NCBI GenBank assembly: GCA_012729785.1
Contig: JAAYCL010000011.1
Location: forward strand, 3,987 to 67,986
Length of the DNA: 64,000 nucleotides
Reading direction: 5' to 3'
Source: Chlamydiota bacterium
GTDB lineage: Bacteria; Auribacterota; Tritonobacteria; UBA1439
The translations under genes and the position numbers were made by a program. Positions 52,371 through 61,624 of the stretch are shown piece after piece. Under the pieces are notes generated by a model, which worked only from the letters and a program-made list of their open reading frames with translations, did no database searches and was not told the origin of the DNA. Numbering within the stretch: the stretch's first letter is position 1; each line of letters begins with the position of its first letter.

Positions 52371-53519
52371 TCACGCCAGCACCTTCCGCACCGCCGCGAT
52401 CACGTCCTCCACGTCCCCGTCGGAGAGCTTCGCCGAGAGCGGCAGCGAGATCGTCCGGTCCGACACGAACTCCGCGTTCGGGAACTCCCCGCGCCGGTAC
52501 CCGTACCGCTCGCGGTAGTACCGGTGCAGGTGCACGCTCACGAAATGGATCCCGGTCCCGATATTCTCCCGGTGGAGCGCCTGCTGGACCTCGTCCCGGC
52601 TCCTGCCGAGGGCGTCGATGTCCACGAGCGGGGTGTACAAATGGCGGGCGTGGACGGTGTCCGGCTCGGGGGGGGCGGGGAGGATGAGCGGCAGGTCCCG
52701 GAACGCCTCGTCGTAGCGGCGCCAGATCTCCTCGCGGCGCCGCAGGTAGCGCTCGATGCGCGGGAGCTGGTGGATCCCCAGCGACGCCTGCAGGTCCGTC
52801 ATGTTGTACTTGTAGCCGGGGTAGACCACCTCGTAGTGCTTGAAGCCGTCGTCGGTGTAGCGCCTCCAGGCGCCCTTGTTCAGTCCGTGCAGGCCGTACA
52901 TCTCGATCTGCTCGGCCCAGGCCGGGTTGTTCGTGGTGACCATCCCGCCCTCGCCGGTGGTGATGTTCTTCGTCACGTAGAAGGAGAAGACGGTGAGGTC
53001 GCCGATCGAGCCGATCTTCCTCCCCCGGTAGACCGCCTCGATGGCGTGCGCGGCGTCCTCGATGACCACGAGCCCGCGCTCCCGCGCGATCTCGAGGATC
53101 GGGTCCATCGCGCAGGGGCGCCCGGCGAAGTGCACCGGGATGACGGCGCGCGTCTTGGGGGAGAGCCGCCGCCGGATCTCCTCCGGGTCGATGTTCATCG
53201 TGCGGCGGTCGATCTCGGCGAAGACCGGGACGGCGCCGACGTGCGTGATGACGTTGACCGTGGCCGCGAAGGTCATCGGGGAGGTGATCACCTCGTCGCC
53301 GGGCCGGACCCCCGACACGAGCATCGAGAGGTGGAGCCCCGCCGTGCAGGAGCCGAGGGCGTGCGCGTAGTTCGCCCCGGCGTACGCGCGGAACATCTCC
53401 TCGAATCTGCCGACCCGCGGCCCCGTCGAGATCCAGCCCGACCGGAGGCACTCCACGGCCTCCGCGATCTCGGGCTCCTCGATCAGGGGGCTGCCGAACA
53501 CGAGGAATGTCTTTCTCAC
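52371..53519 (-). CDS. DegT/DnrJ/EryC1 sugar aminotransferase
   Basis: 382 residues. PLP Lys184 in YVTKNITTGEGG; VIEDAAHA (Asp155) and GSCTAGLHL are classic. It makes an amino deoxysugar from a nucleotide-keto sugar. Start is GTG 53519; the open frame continues upstream into the tRNA gene region, but that portion is not protein-like. Converges on the WecD-like gene, so the two probably act in one amino sugar pathway. Confidence 0.92.
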   Translation of the reverse strand: MRKTFLVFGSPLIEEPEIAEAVECLRSGWISTGPRVGRFEEMFRAYAGANYAHALGSCTAGLHLSMLVSGVRPGDEVITSPMTFAATVNVITHVGAVPVFAEIDRRTMNIDPEEIRRRLSPKTRAVIPVHFAGRPCAMDPILEIARERGLVVIEDAAHAIEAVYRGRKIGSIGDLTVFSFYVTKNITTGEGGMVTTNNPAWAEQIEMYGLHGLNKGAWRRYTDDGFKHYEVVYPGYKYNMTDLQASLGIHQLPRIERYLRRREEIWRRYDEAFRDLPLILPAPPEPDTVHARHLYTPLVDIDALGRSRDEVQQALHRENIGTGIHFVSVHLHRYYRERYGYRRGEFPNAEFVSDRTISLPLSAKLSDGDVEDVIAAVRKVLA

Positions 53520-53557
53520 GCGGATACTCGCCGGCTCATGTGCGGGGTATGTTGTCC

Positions 53558-53587
53558 CTAGAAACGAGCAACGAGAAACTAGAAACG
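53558..53587. repeat. Short direct repeat CTAGAAACG, 21-bp period
   Basis: Two copies (53558-53566, 53579-53587) in the leader between the aminotransferase and tRNA-Met. The pattern AACTAGAAAC occurs as an intergenic repeat in many uncultured genomes. Confidence 0.5.
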
Positions 53588-53594
53588 GTAGTTG

Positions 53595-53670
53595 TGGTGG
53601 CGGTGGCAGGAGTCGAACCTGCGACACGCGGATTATGATTCCGCTGCTCTGCCAGCTGAGCTACACCGCC
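53595..53670 (-). tRNA. tRNA-Met (CAT), elongator type, CCA encoded
   Basis: 76 bases. Acceptor GGCGGTG pairs with CACCGCC; the anticodon stem GCGGA/TCCGC brackets the loop ATCATAA with CAT; the T-loop TTCGACT is present; 3' end A-CCA is encoded (53598-53595). The start G-C pair at the acceptor fits an elongator rather than an initiator. tRNA-Ile2 with CAT is the alternative; TilS in the window would modify that one. Confidence 0.9.
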
Positions 53671-53684
53671 CCGTATCCACGCCC

Positions 53685-53713
53685 AGTATGCCAGCTTCGG
53701 CTTCCGTTTTCAA
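53685..53713 (-). promoter_or_regulatory. Promoter of tRNA-Met
   Basis: Minus strand: TTGAAA (53713-53708), 17-base spacer, CATACT (53690-53685). The transcript begins near 53678, leaving a short leader before the tRNA at 53670. Confidence 0.75.
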
Positions 53714-53823
53714 TCGGAACGGCCGACCGGCGCCGCGTCCGCGGGACGAACGGGCGGATCGTGAACCGGACACGGCCCATGCGGCGCGCCGGGAAGCGGA
53801 TGGGGGGGGCCAAATCCCGGGGG

Positions 53824-54288
53824 TCAGCGGACGCATGCGGCGGGGAGGCCGGCGAGGGCGTCGGCGATGCGCTCGCGGTGGTGCGCCATCAGGTCCATCC
53901 GCGCGATCTCATCCCGCGCGAAGAAGCCGCTCGCGGTCGTCTCGCTGCTCGCGGCCAATTTCCCCCCCTCGACCGCGGCCTCGAAGCTGAGCGCGACGAT
54001 CTGGAGGAGCTTCCCGTCGCCGTAGTCGACCGCGCGGTCCGGGCTGCTGTAGACGCCGATGAGCCGCCCCACCCGCACGCGCAGCCCCGTCTCCTCCTCC
54101 ACCTCGCGCCGGCACGACTCCGCGACCGTCTCCCCGGGATCGACGTGGCCGCCCGGGAGGCACCACTGCCCGTTGTCGGCGCGGCGCGTCAGGAGCACCT
54201 TGTGCCGCTCTGCGTCGAAGACGACGGCGTTGACGCAGAGGGCGATCCTGCCGCGCGCGCCGATCCGGGGCCCGGAGACGACCCTCAT
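53824..54288 (-). CDS. Nudix hydrolase
   Basis: 154 residues. Nudix box GGHVDPGETVAESC, then REVEEETGL (46-69), complete Gx5Ex7REUxEExGU. It would hydrolyse a nucleoside diphosphate derivative; the substrate is not evident. ATG 54288 has GGAGTGAG directly upstream, which is the end of the preceding gene; only one base separates them. Confidence 0.9.
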   Translation of the reverse strand: MRVVSGPRIGARGRIALCVNAVVFDAERHKVLLTRRADNGQWCLPGGHVDPGETVAESCRREVEEETGLRVRVGRLIGVYSSPDRAVDYGDGKLLQIVALSFEAAVEGGKLAASSETTASGFFARDEIARMDLMAHHRERIADALAGLPAACVR

Positions 54289-54289
54289 C

Positions 54290-54784
54290 TCACTCCAGCT
54301 CGACCTTCGTCGCGGTGAACTCCCGCGCGGCGCCCCAGTTCCCCTCGCACTCGACGCGCGCGCCCGCCTCGAGCTTCTCGAACGGGATCGCCGCATCGCG
54401 CCGGTCCTCGATCCGGGCCCCTTCGGGCACGCGGACCGCGACCCCGCCGACGGTGATCGTCCGCGCCGCCGCGTCCGCGGCCGAGACGGCCCCCTCGATC
54501 TTGCCGCCGGGGGAGGAGTCCCTCTCGATCTTCGTCGCCGCGAGCTCGCCGGCCGCGTTGAACGCGCCGTCGACCTCGATGCCGTCGCCCGCCTTGAGGT
54601 CCGCGAGCGGGATCCTCCGATCCTGCTCGTCCTCGATCACCGCCCCCCTGGCCAGGATCTTCACCCCGGACACCTCGATCGTCTCCGCCGCGGAGTCCAC
54701 CGCCGCGATCCTCCCCCGCAGCTCGTCGCGCCCCGCCGCCGCGAGCACCGCGCACACGGCCACCGCCGCCACCGCAACTTTCAT
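54290..54784 (-). CDS. Secreted DUF5666-like protein
   Basis: 164 residues. Signal peptide (1-18). Two similar beta repeats (about 20-88 and 92-164), each with a run like RGRIAAVDSAAETIEV and LKAGDGIEVDG then ATKIE. DUF5666-type proteins are periplasmic and of unknown function. ATG 54784 has GAGAGGAGGGGACG. It is immediately upstream of the Nudix gene in the same operon. Confidence 0.8.
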   Translation of the reverse strand: MKVAVAAVAVCAVLAAAGRDELRGRIAAVDSAAETIEVSGVKILARGAVIEDEQDRRIPLADLKAGDGIEVDGAFNAAGELAATKIERDSSPGGKIEGAVSAADAAARTITVGGVAVRVPEGARIEDRRDAAIPFEKLEAGARVECEGNWGAAREFTATKVELE

Positions 54785-54987
54785 CGTCCCCTCCTCTCTC
54801 GATGCGGTAAGGATACATCGTCCGACGGTCCCGGCGCAAGCGCGTCACGCGCCTTGCCGATCGCTTTTCCATCCTCCGGCCTCGACGCGGTCGTGCCTTT
54901 CGGCGCGCACTGTGCTATACTGACGATGGTCCCCGAAATGAAGCGTCCCCCGGGGACGGCGCGGCGGGCCGACAAAGGAGGAGGCCG

Positions 54988-57131
54988 GTGCGCGGAGCAG
55001 AAGCCGTTCGTCATCGCGGGGGCCCGATCCCCCGCCTCGCCGCGGCGCTCTCCCGCGGATCCCCGGCGCCGCGCGCCCCGCACGGAATCCCGTTTCGTTT
55101 CGCCCCCGCCCTGTTTCTCCTCTCCGCGTCGCTCCTCCTGGCGCCGCGTTCGGCGGGGGCGCTGACGCTCCGGGTCGGGGTGTACCAGAACAGCCCCAAG
55201 GTGTTCATCGACGCCGACGGCGCGGCGCAAGGCTTCTTCGTCGACATCGTCGACGAGGTGGCGCGTCGGGAACGATGGGAGATCGACTACGTCCCGGGGA
55301 CCTGGGTGGAGAATCTCCGGCGGCTGCAGCGGGGCGAGATCGACGCGCTCGTCGACGTGGCGTACTCGGAGGAGCGGGCCGAGCAGTTCCTCTTCGGCGG
55401 GGTCTTCGTGCTGGAGTCGTGGCTCGACGTCTACTCCCGGAGGGGGATGCGCGTCGAGTCGCTGGGAGACCTCGCCGGAAAGCGGATCGCGGTGCTCGAG
55501 GGGTCGGTCCAGGAAACGTTCCTGCGCGAGGAGCTGCGGCCGAACCTCGGGATCGACTTCACCATGCGCGCCTATCCCGACTATCCGCGCTGCGTCCGAT
55601 CGGTGAAGTCCGGCGAGACCGACCTGATGATCGCGACCCGGTTCTTCTCGTTCTCCCCCGAGCGCGACGAGGAGCTGGTCCCCTCGAACGTGATCTTCCG
55701 CCCGGACAACCTGTACCTCGCCTTCCGGAAAGGGATCGGCCCCGAGCTGATCTCGACCATCGACCGCCAGATCGCCTCGATGAAGAACGATCCGCGCTCG
55801 GCCTACTACCGGGCGCTGCACCGCTGGCTGGCCCTGCATCCGGAGCCGGTGATCCCGTTCTACGTCAAGGCGGCCCTCGCGGCCGCCGCGTGCCTGCTGG
55901 CGCTGATCGGGCTCTTCAGCGTCGTCCTCCGGCGGGAGGTCGCGCGGAGGACCCGGGCGCTCAAGCGGAGCTACGAAAAGCTGAAGGAGACGCACGCGGC
56001 GCTGCGCGACAGCGAGAACAAGTACCGCATCCTCTTCGAGGGGTCGGCCGACGGCATCTTCCTGATGACGGACCGGTTCACGGACTGCAACGAGCAGGCG
56101 TGCCGGCTCTGGAAATGCCGGCGCGAGGATATCGTCGGCCACAGCCCGGCGGAGTTCTCCCCGCCCCTCCAGCCGGACGGGCGCCCCTCCCTCTCCGCCG
56201 CCAAGGAGAGGATCGACCGCGCGCTCGCGGGCGAACCGCAGTTCTTCGAGTGGCAGCACCAGGCCCGGGACGGGACCCTGATGGACACCGAGGTCTCCTT
56301 GAAGGCCCTGACGGTCTCCAGGCAGACGTTCCTCCTGGCCACCGTGCGCGACGTCTCGGCGCGCAAGCGGGCTGAGCAGGAACTCGAGCGGTACCGACCC
56401 GCCTGGAGGAGATGGTGGAGGAGCGGACCGCCCAGCTCGCCGAGTCGAACCAACGTCTCGAAATGGTGAACCGGGAGCTCGAGGCGTTCAGCTACTCCGC
56501 CTCGCACGACCTGCGCGCCCCGCTGCGGAGCATGGAGGGGTTCGCCCAGGCGCTGCTGGAGGACTACGGCGACCGGATGGAGGAGAAGGCGCGGGACTAC
56601 CTCGGCCGCATCATCAACGCGAGCCGGACGATGGCCGAGCTGATCGACGACCTCCTCAGTCTCTCCCGCGTGACGAGATCGGAGATGCGCATCGAGAAGA
56701 CGGATCTGAGCGCGATCGCGGAGACGATCCTGGCGACGCACGCGCGCACCGAACCCGCGCGCGCCGTGGAATACGTCGTCGAGCCCGGCGCCGTCGCCCG
56801 CTGCGACCCGCGCCTGCTCCGCATCGCGCTGGAGAACCTCCTGGACAACGCCTGGAAGTTCACCGGGAAGACGCCGAACGCCCGTATCGAGTTCCGGGTG
56901 GTCCGTGAGAACGGGGTGACGATGTTCTGCGTTCAGGACAACGGCGCGGGGTTCGAGATGGAGTACGCGGGCAAGCTCTTCGCCCCGTTCCAGCGGCTCC
57001 ACGCCGCCGGCGACTTCCCGGGGACGGGCATCGGCCTCGCGATCGTGCAGAGGATCGTCCACCGCCACGGCGGGACCGTGCGGGCGGAGGGAAAACCGGG
57101 CGGCGGCGCGACGATATGCTTCACCCTGTGA
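54988..57131 (+). pseudogene. Sensor histidine kinase with periplasmic SBP domain, split by a frameshift
   Basis: The first part (54988 to about 56400, from GTG with AAAGGAGGAG) has a signal peptide, an SBP_bac_3 domain (about 60-290), a transmembrane helix (about 297-320), a PAS domain (about 345-460) and the start of a coiled coil. The second part, in another frame from about 56403, has the kinase: HisKA motif SASHDLRAPL, N box ENLLDNAWKF, GAGFE and GTGIGLAIV. Near 56398 one base is missing (or two extra); with that corrected, one 713-residue kinase is read. ATG 56412 could allow separate translation. Phytochrome-like kinases with an Rcp1 partner match this pattern; the next gene is that partner. 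Confidence 0.75.
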
Positions 57132-57153
57132 GAACCGTCGGAAGGAGGGAACG

Positions 57154-57579
57154 ATGGAAAACCGGATCATCTTGCTGATCGAAGACAATCCCGACGACGC
57201 GGAGCTGATCCTCAGGGCGTTCAAGAAGCACACGATCATGAACCCGGTAGTCCTGGCGCGCGACGGCGGGGAGGCGCTCGAGTACCTCATCGGCCCGGAT
57301 GCGTACGATCCGTCCCGGATCGGCTTCGTGCTGCTCGACCTCAAGCTCCCCAAGGTGGACGGCCTCGAGGTGCTGCGCCGCATCAGGGAGAACGAGAAGA
57401 CGAAGTTCCTCCCCGTCGTCATCCTCACCTCCTCGAAGGAGGACCGGGACCTGATCGAGGGATACCGGCTCGGGACGAACAGCTACGTGCAGAAACCGAT
57501 AGACTTCAACCAGTTCTCGGAGGCGGTGCGGCAGGTCGGGCTCTACTGGCTCATCGTCAACGTGCCGCCGCCCTCGTGA
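57154..57579 (+). CDS. Rcp1-like single-domain response regulator
   Basis: 141 residues. Receiver: LLIEDNPDDAEL, the phospho-Asp in FVLLDLKLPKVDG, and TSSKED with the Lys of YVQKPIDF. Rcp1-type regulators pair with HisKA kinases like the one upstream. ATG 57154 has GGAAGGAGGGAACG. No output domain, so it signals by protein contact. Confidence 0.93.
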   Translation: MENRIILLIEDNPDDAELILRAFKKHTIMNPVVLARDGGEALEYLIGPDAYDPSRIGFVLLDLKLPKVDGLEVLRRIRENEKTKFLPVVILTSSKEDRDLIEGYRLGTNSYVQKPIDFNQFSEAVRQVGLYWLIVNVPPPS

Positions 57580-57591
57580 CGAAAGGACGTT

Positions 57592-59791
57592 ATGCCCACG
57601 CCCCTGAAGGTGCTGATGGTCGAGGATTCGCCGAACGACGAGCTGCTGATGGTGCGCGAGCTTGAGCGCGGCGGCTACGCCCCCGCCCACGAGCGGGTCG
57701 AGACCGAGGAGGCGATGCGCGGGGCGCTCGACCGGGGGGGGTGGGACGTGATCCTCGCCGACTACTCCCTGCCGCGCTTCAGCGCGCCGAAGGCCCTCGC
57801 CCTCGTCCGCGAACGGGGGCTCGACATCCCGTTCATCATCGTCTCCGGCAGCATCGGGGAGGATATCGCCGTCGATGCGATGAAGGCCGGCGCCCACGAC
57901 TACTTCAGCAAGAACAACCTCGTCCGACTCGTCCCGGCGGTCGAGCGCGAGATCCGGCAGGCGGCGGTGCGGCGGGAGCGGCGGCGCGTCGCGGCCGAGC
58001 GCGACCGGGTCTTCAACCTCTCGATCGACATGCTCTGCATCCTGGGCTTCGACGGCTACTTCAGGCAGGTGAACCCCGCCTTCACCCGCACACTCGGCTG
58101 GTCGAAGGAAGAGCTGCTCCAGTCGAGCGTGCTCGACCTGGTCCATCCGGACGACCGGGAGGCGACCGTGGGGGCGGAAAAGCGCCTGCGCGCGGGCAAG
58201 GACCTGTTCCTCTTCGAGAACCGCTGCCGTTGCCGGGACGGGACGTACCGGTGGGCCTCCTGGAACGCCGTGCCGTTCCCGAAAGACGGGCTCATCGTCG
58301 CAATCGCAAGGGATATCACCCGGAAGAGGGCCGACGAGGAGAAGATGCGCCTCCTGGCGCGCTTCCCCGACGAGAGCCCGAGCCCGGTGCTCAGGGTATC
58401 GATCGAGGGCGAACTCCTCTACGCCAACGGCGCCGCGCGGCCCCTGCTCGAGGCATGGGGGATCACGGCGGGAAAGACCATCCCCGACGACTGGCGCGCC
58501 TTCGCCCGGGAGACGTTCCACGGGAAGGAGGGCAGGACCCGGGAGTCGGAGGTCGGGGGCCGCACCTACTCGGCCACCTTCACGCCGATCCCCGACGCGG
58601 AGTACGTCAACATCTACGCCGCCGACGTGACGGAACTCCGTCAGGTCGAGCGGCAGCTCCTCCAGCTGCAGAAGCTGGAGGCGGTGGGGACGCTCGCCGG
58701 AGGCCTCGCGCACGACTTCAACAACATCCTCTCGGGGATCATCGGCTACATCACCCTCATACGGAGCCGCGTGGCGAGGGACGGCGAGGCCCGGGCCGAC
58801 CTGGACACGATGGAGAAACTTGCGTGGCGCGGCTCGGACCTCACGAACTCGCTGCTGGCCTTCGCACGCAAGAGCGAGTACCACGCCGGGGTCTTCAACG
58901 TCAACACGGTGATCGAGGAGGTGCTCAAGGTGGTGGGGCGGACAGCGGGAAGGCGCGTGAAGATCGAGACCGCGCTCGATCCGACACTCCCGCACGTCCT
59001 CGGCGACAAGGGGCAGTGCCACCAGGTGATAATGAACCTCTGCCTCAACGCCTGCGACGCGATGCCCGAGGGGGGGACGCTCTCCCTGCGCACCTCGGCC
59101 GCCGTGCCCGACGAGGAGTTTGTGCGCGCCCACCCGCGGATGCGGAAGGGGAACCACGTCCGGATCTCCGTGGCCGACACCGGGATGGGGATGGGGAAGG
59201 AGACACTCGACCGGATATTCGAGCCGTTTTTCACCACCAAGCCCGTCGGCAAGGGGCGGGGCCTCGGCCTCGCGATGGTGAACGGCATCGTGGACCGGCA
59301 CGGGGGCGGCATCGCGGTGGAGAGCGCGTCGGGCAAGGGGACCACCTTCCGCGTCTTTCTCCCGGCCACGGAGAAGGCTGAGAAGAAGGAGGCGGCCCGG
59401 CCCGCGGGCGTCCTCCGCGGCAATGAAACCCTGCTGGTGGTGGACGACGAGGCGATGTTCCGGAGGATAACCGGGCGCATCCTGGGGGGCCTGGGCTACA
59501 CGGTGCTCGAGGCCACGAGCGGGGAGCAGGCGCTTGCGCTGCTCCGCGCGGGTGAGAAGCAGGCGGACCTCGTCCTCCTCGACATGGTGATGCCGAACAC
59601 GGGCGGGGCGGGAGACGTTTGCGCGGATCAAGCGGGAGTTCCCGAACCTCCCCGTCATCATCTGCACCGGCTTCTCGATCGACTACCAGTGCCAGAAGGC
59701 GCTCGACGAGGGGGCGCGGGACTTCATCCAGAAGCCGTTCGATCCCAACGCGCTCGCCCTGAAGATCCGCTCCGTCCTCGACGCACACTGA
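57592..59791 (+). pseudogene. Hybrid sensor kinase (REC-PAS-PAS-HK-REC), frameshifted in its last receiver
   Basis: From ATG 57592 (AAAGGA leader): N-terminal receiver (VLMVEDSPND, ILADYSLP), PAS (about 140-250), a second PAS-like region (about 255-355), HisKA (LAGGLAHDFNNILSG), HATPase (MNLCLNACDAM, GMGMGKE, GLGLAMV) and a C-terminal receiver (LLVVDDEAMFRR, VLLDMVMPNTGG). At about 59609 one extra G (in GGCGGGAG) shifts the frame; in the restored frame the receiver reads on to TGFSIDYQCQ, DFIQKPFDPNALA and stops at 59789-59791. As it stands the kinase core is intact, but the receiver lacks the Lys strand. In the unshifted frame it runs on to 59949. Confidence 0.75.
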
Positions 59792-59804
59792 GGCGGCGCG
59801 GAGG

Positions 59805-60180
59805 TCAGTCCCCGGCGGCCGGGAGCGTCTCCGCGGAGGCGTGGGGGCAACGAGCCGCGAGGGCAGGGTTCTTCCGCACTGCGGCCGCGAACGCGATGCA
59901 GGTGCGGTGCCCGCACGCCCCGCAGTCCGTCCGCGGCAGGCGCCGGTAGATCCCGAGGACGCCGGGCGGCGGCTTTGTCCCCTCGGATCCGAGTCACGGC
60001 GCGCCCCGCCGCTCCCGGATCCCGTTCACGATGCCGACGACGGCCCACGCGAGCGCGTCCGCCTCCTCCCTGTCGGCCACCGGCGCGATGGCTATGCGCC
60101 ACGGCCTGAATACGTACCTCTTCCCGCCGCTGCTCCGGAGTAGCACCCCGACCTCGAGCTGGTAGTCGGCCCGTATACCT
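59805..60180 (-). pseudogene. Fe-S domain protein (PF04060-like), start lost, in-frame TGA
   Basis: On the minus strand the frame reads YVFRPWRIAIAP, ADREEADALAWAVVG and IRERRGAP, then TGA (59994-59996), then continues in the same frame with PPPGVLGIYRRLPRTDCG, CGHRTCIAF and a Cys in AARCPH, ending at 59805. This matches a family with an N-terminal beta domain and a C-terminal CxxCxxxxC...C Fe-S module. The 5' end has no ATG/GTG before a stop, so the start is missing, and the internal TGA cuts it in two. No SECIS-like hairpin follows; the palindrome CTCGGATCCGAG right after the TGA is too short. Confidence 0.65.
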
Positions 60181-60285
60181 ACCCGGCCGATGCGTCAACA
60201 CAAGAAGCGCACAGGTGGAGTGGAAACATACAGGGGAAGACGCACGATGCCGGATGGATAGAACCCCCGTCGGCCACGTCCGCAC

Positions 60286-61194
60286 TCAGCCGCGGACGCG
60301 GTTCTTGCCCGCGCGCTTGGCGGCGTACAGCGCCCTGTCCGCCCGGCCGAGCAGGGCCTCCGGCGCTTCCCCGTCGTGCGGATACGTCGCCACGCCGATG
60401 CTGACCGTGAGCGGGCCCGCGGGCCTTCTCCGATCGTGCAGACAGCGGAGTTTTTCCACTGCGTCGCACAGCCGCACGGCGATATGCCGCGCCGCGATCT
60501 TCCTGGTGTGCGGCAGGATGAGCCCGAACTCCTCGCCGCCATATCGCGCCACCGTGTCTTGCGCGCGGATCGACCCGCCCAGGAGCCGCCCAACCGCACG
60601 GAGCGCCCTGTCGCCCTCGAGATGCCCGTGCCGGTCGTTGTACTCCTTGAAGTCGTCCAGATCGATCAGCATCACCGTGAGCGGGTAGCCGTAGCGGATT
60701 GCCGCCCGCACCCCCAGGTCCAACTGCTGCTGGAAATACCGGTGATTGTGCAGGCCGGTGAGCGTGTCGTGGAAGGCCATCCTCCGATACCGCTCCATCA
60801 ACCGCGAGCCGGCGTAGTACATCCTCCGCTCCATCGCCCGTGCAATCACGATCTCCGCCCACCTCCTCCGCACCGGCGTGAGAATCGTGTCGTACGCCCC
60901 GCTCTTCAGGCACTGGACGATCGCCCTTCCCTCCCGCGCCGGGGCGGCGATGAGGATGCACGAGTCCAGATCCATCCCCCTGATCATCCCTATCAATTCC
61001 GGCACCGATTTTCAGCGCACCCCGTCGCACAGAATTATCAGGTCCTGGTACTGCCTCCGCAACTCCTCCCCCGCCTCATCCCGCGTGGCGGCCCCCCTCG
61101 CCGACAGCCCCAGTTCCCCGCACAGGCCCACGAGCATCCTGCGGAGCGCTGCCTCGCCGCCGATGATCAGCGCCTTCCCGCCGTTGTCATTCAT
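60286..61194 (-). pseudogene. Response regulator-diguanylate cyclase (REC-GGDEF) with in-frame TGA
   Basis: From ATG 61194: half a receiver (ALIIGGEAALRRMLVGL, DLIILCDGVR), then TGA at 61014-61012, then in the same frame the rest of the receiver-like part (PELIGMIRGMD, YDTILTPV) and a complete GGDEF domain: LTGLHNHRYF, DLDDFKEYNDRHGH, ARYGGEEFG. GGEEF is an active-site variant accepted by cyclases. GTG at 61005, two codons after the TGA, allows a separate cyclase protein of 239 residues. The receiver itself has lost typical acidic residues near its start (GGEA in place of DD). Confidence 0.75.
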
Positions 61195-61315
61195 CGCTGC
61201 GCCTGGTATCCATTCTCGGCCATGCGATGCGGTAGCGCCGCACCGCACGGGCTCAACGCACTATTCGGGAAATGGTGAAGGTCGGAGGGATGCATGCTGC
61301 CGCGATGAGGCCGAA

Positions 61316-61624
61316 TCATTGCATCCGGAAAGCGCCGGCGCGATTCGTGATCGCCCGCTTCGCCGTGTCGAGATCGTCCCACTCGTTCATCGCATCCGCA
61401 GTAACCGCCTCCGGCCCGCCCCCCTCCATGCCGCGCCGGTTCACCCCCAACAACAGATGCAGGTGGAGAATGGTGCGCCGCAACGCATCGATCATCTCCC
61501 GCTGCGCCGAGAGTTCCCGCGTGAGCGTCCGCAGCAATCCATCCGTCTTTATCGCGGAATCACGCGTCCCGTCCCTGCGTTCCGCCCTCCTCGATCCTCT
61601 CGCCGCGCTCGCGTTCCTGATCAT
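61316..61624 (-). CDS. Small helical protein of unknown function
   Basis: 102 residues. Mostly helix, rich in Arg and Leu (GLLRTLTRELSAQREMIDALR, split as it stands in two helices). ATG 61624 lies in the stop of the upstream kinase (ATGA), so the two are coupled. No family recognised; possibly a partner of the kinase. Confidence 0.6.
   Translation of the reverse strand: MIRNASAARGSRRAERRDGTRDSAIKTDGLLRTLTRELSAQREMIDALRRTILHLHLLLGVNRRGMEGGGPEAVTADAMNEWDDLDTAKRAITNRAGAFRMQ

Noticed and set aside
53520-53627. Upstream extension of the aminotransferase to 53627
   Set aside because: It runs into the tRNA-Met gene; GTG 53519 precedes the first conserved residues of the family.
59980-59996. Selenocysteine insertion at 59994-59996
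   Set aside because: No SECIS-size hairpin with an apical GU loop follows, and the site is not a Cys position in the family.
59994-61014. Reassignment of UGA (two in-frame TGA codons in neighbouring genes)
   Set aside because: TGA is the normal stop at dozens of intact genes here, including coupled ATGA and GTGA junctions, so the code is standard.
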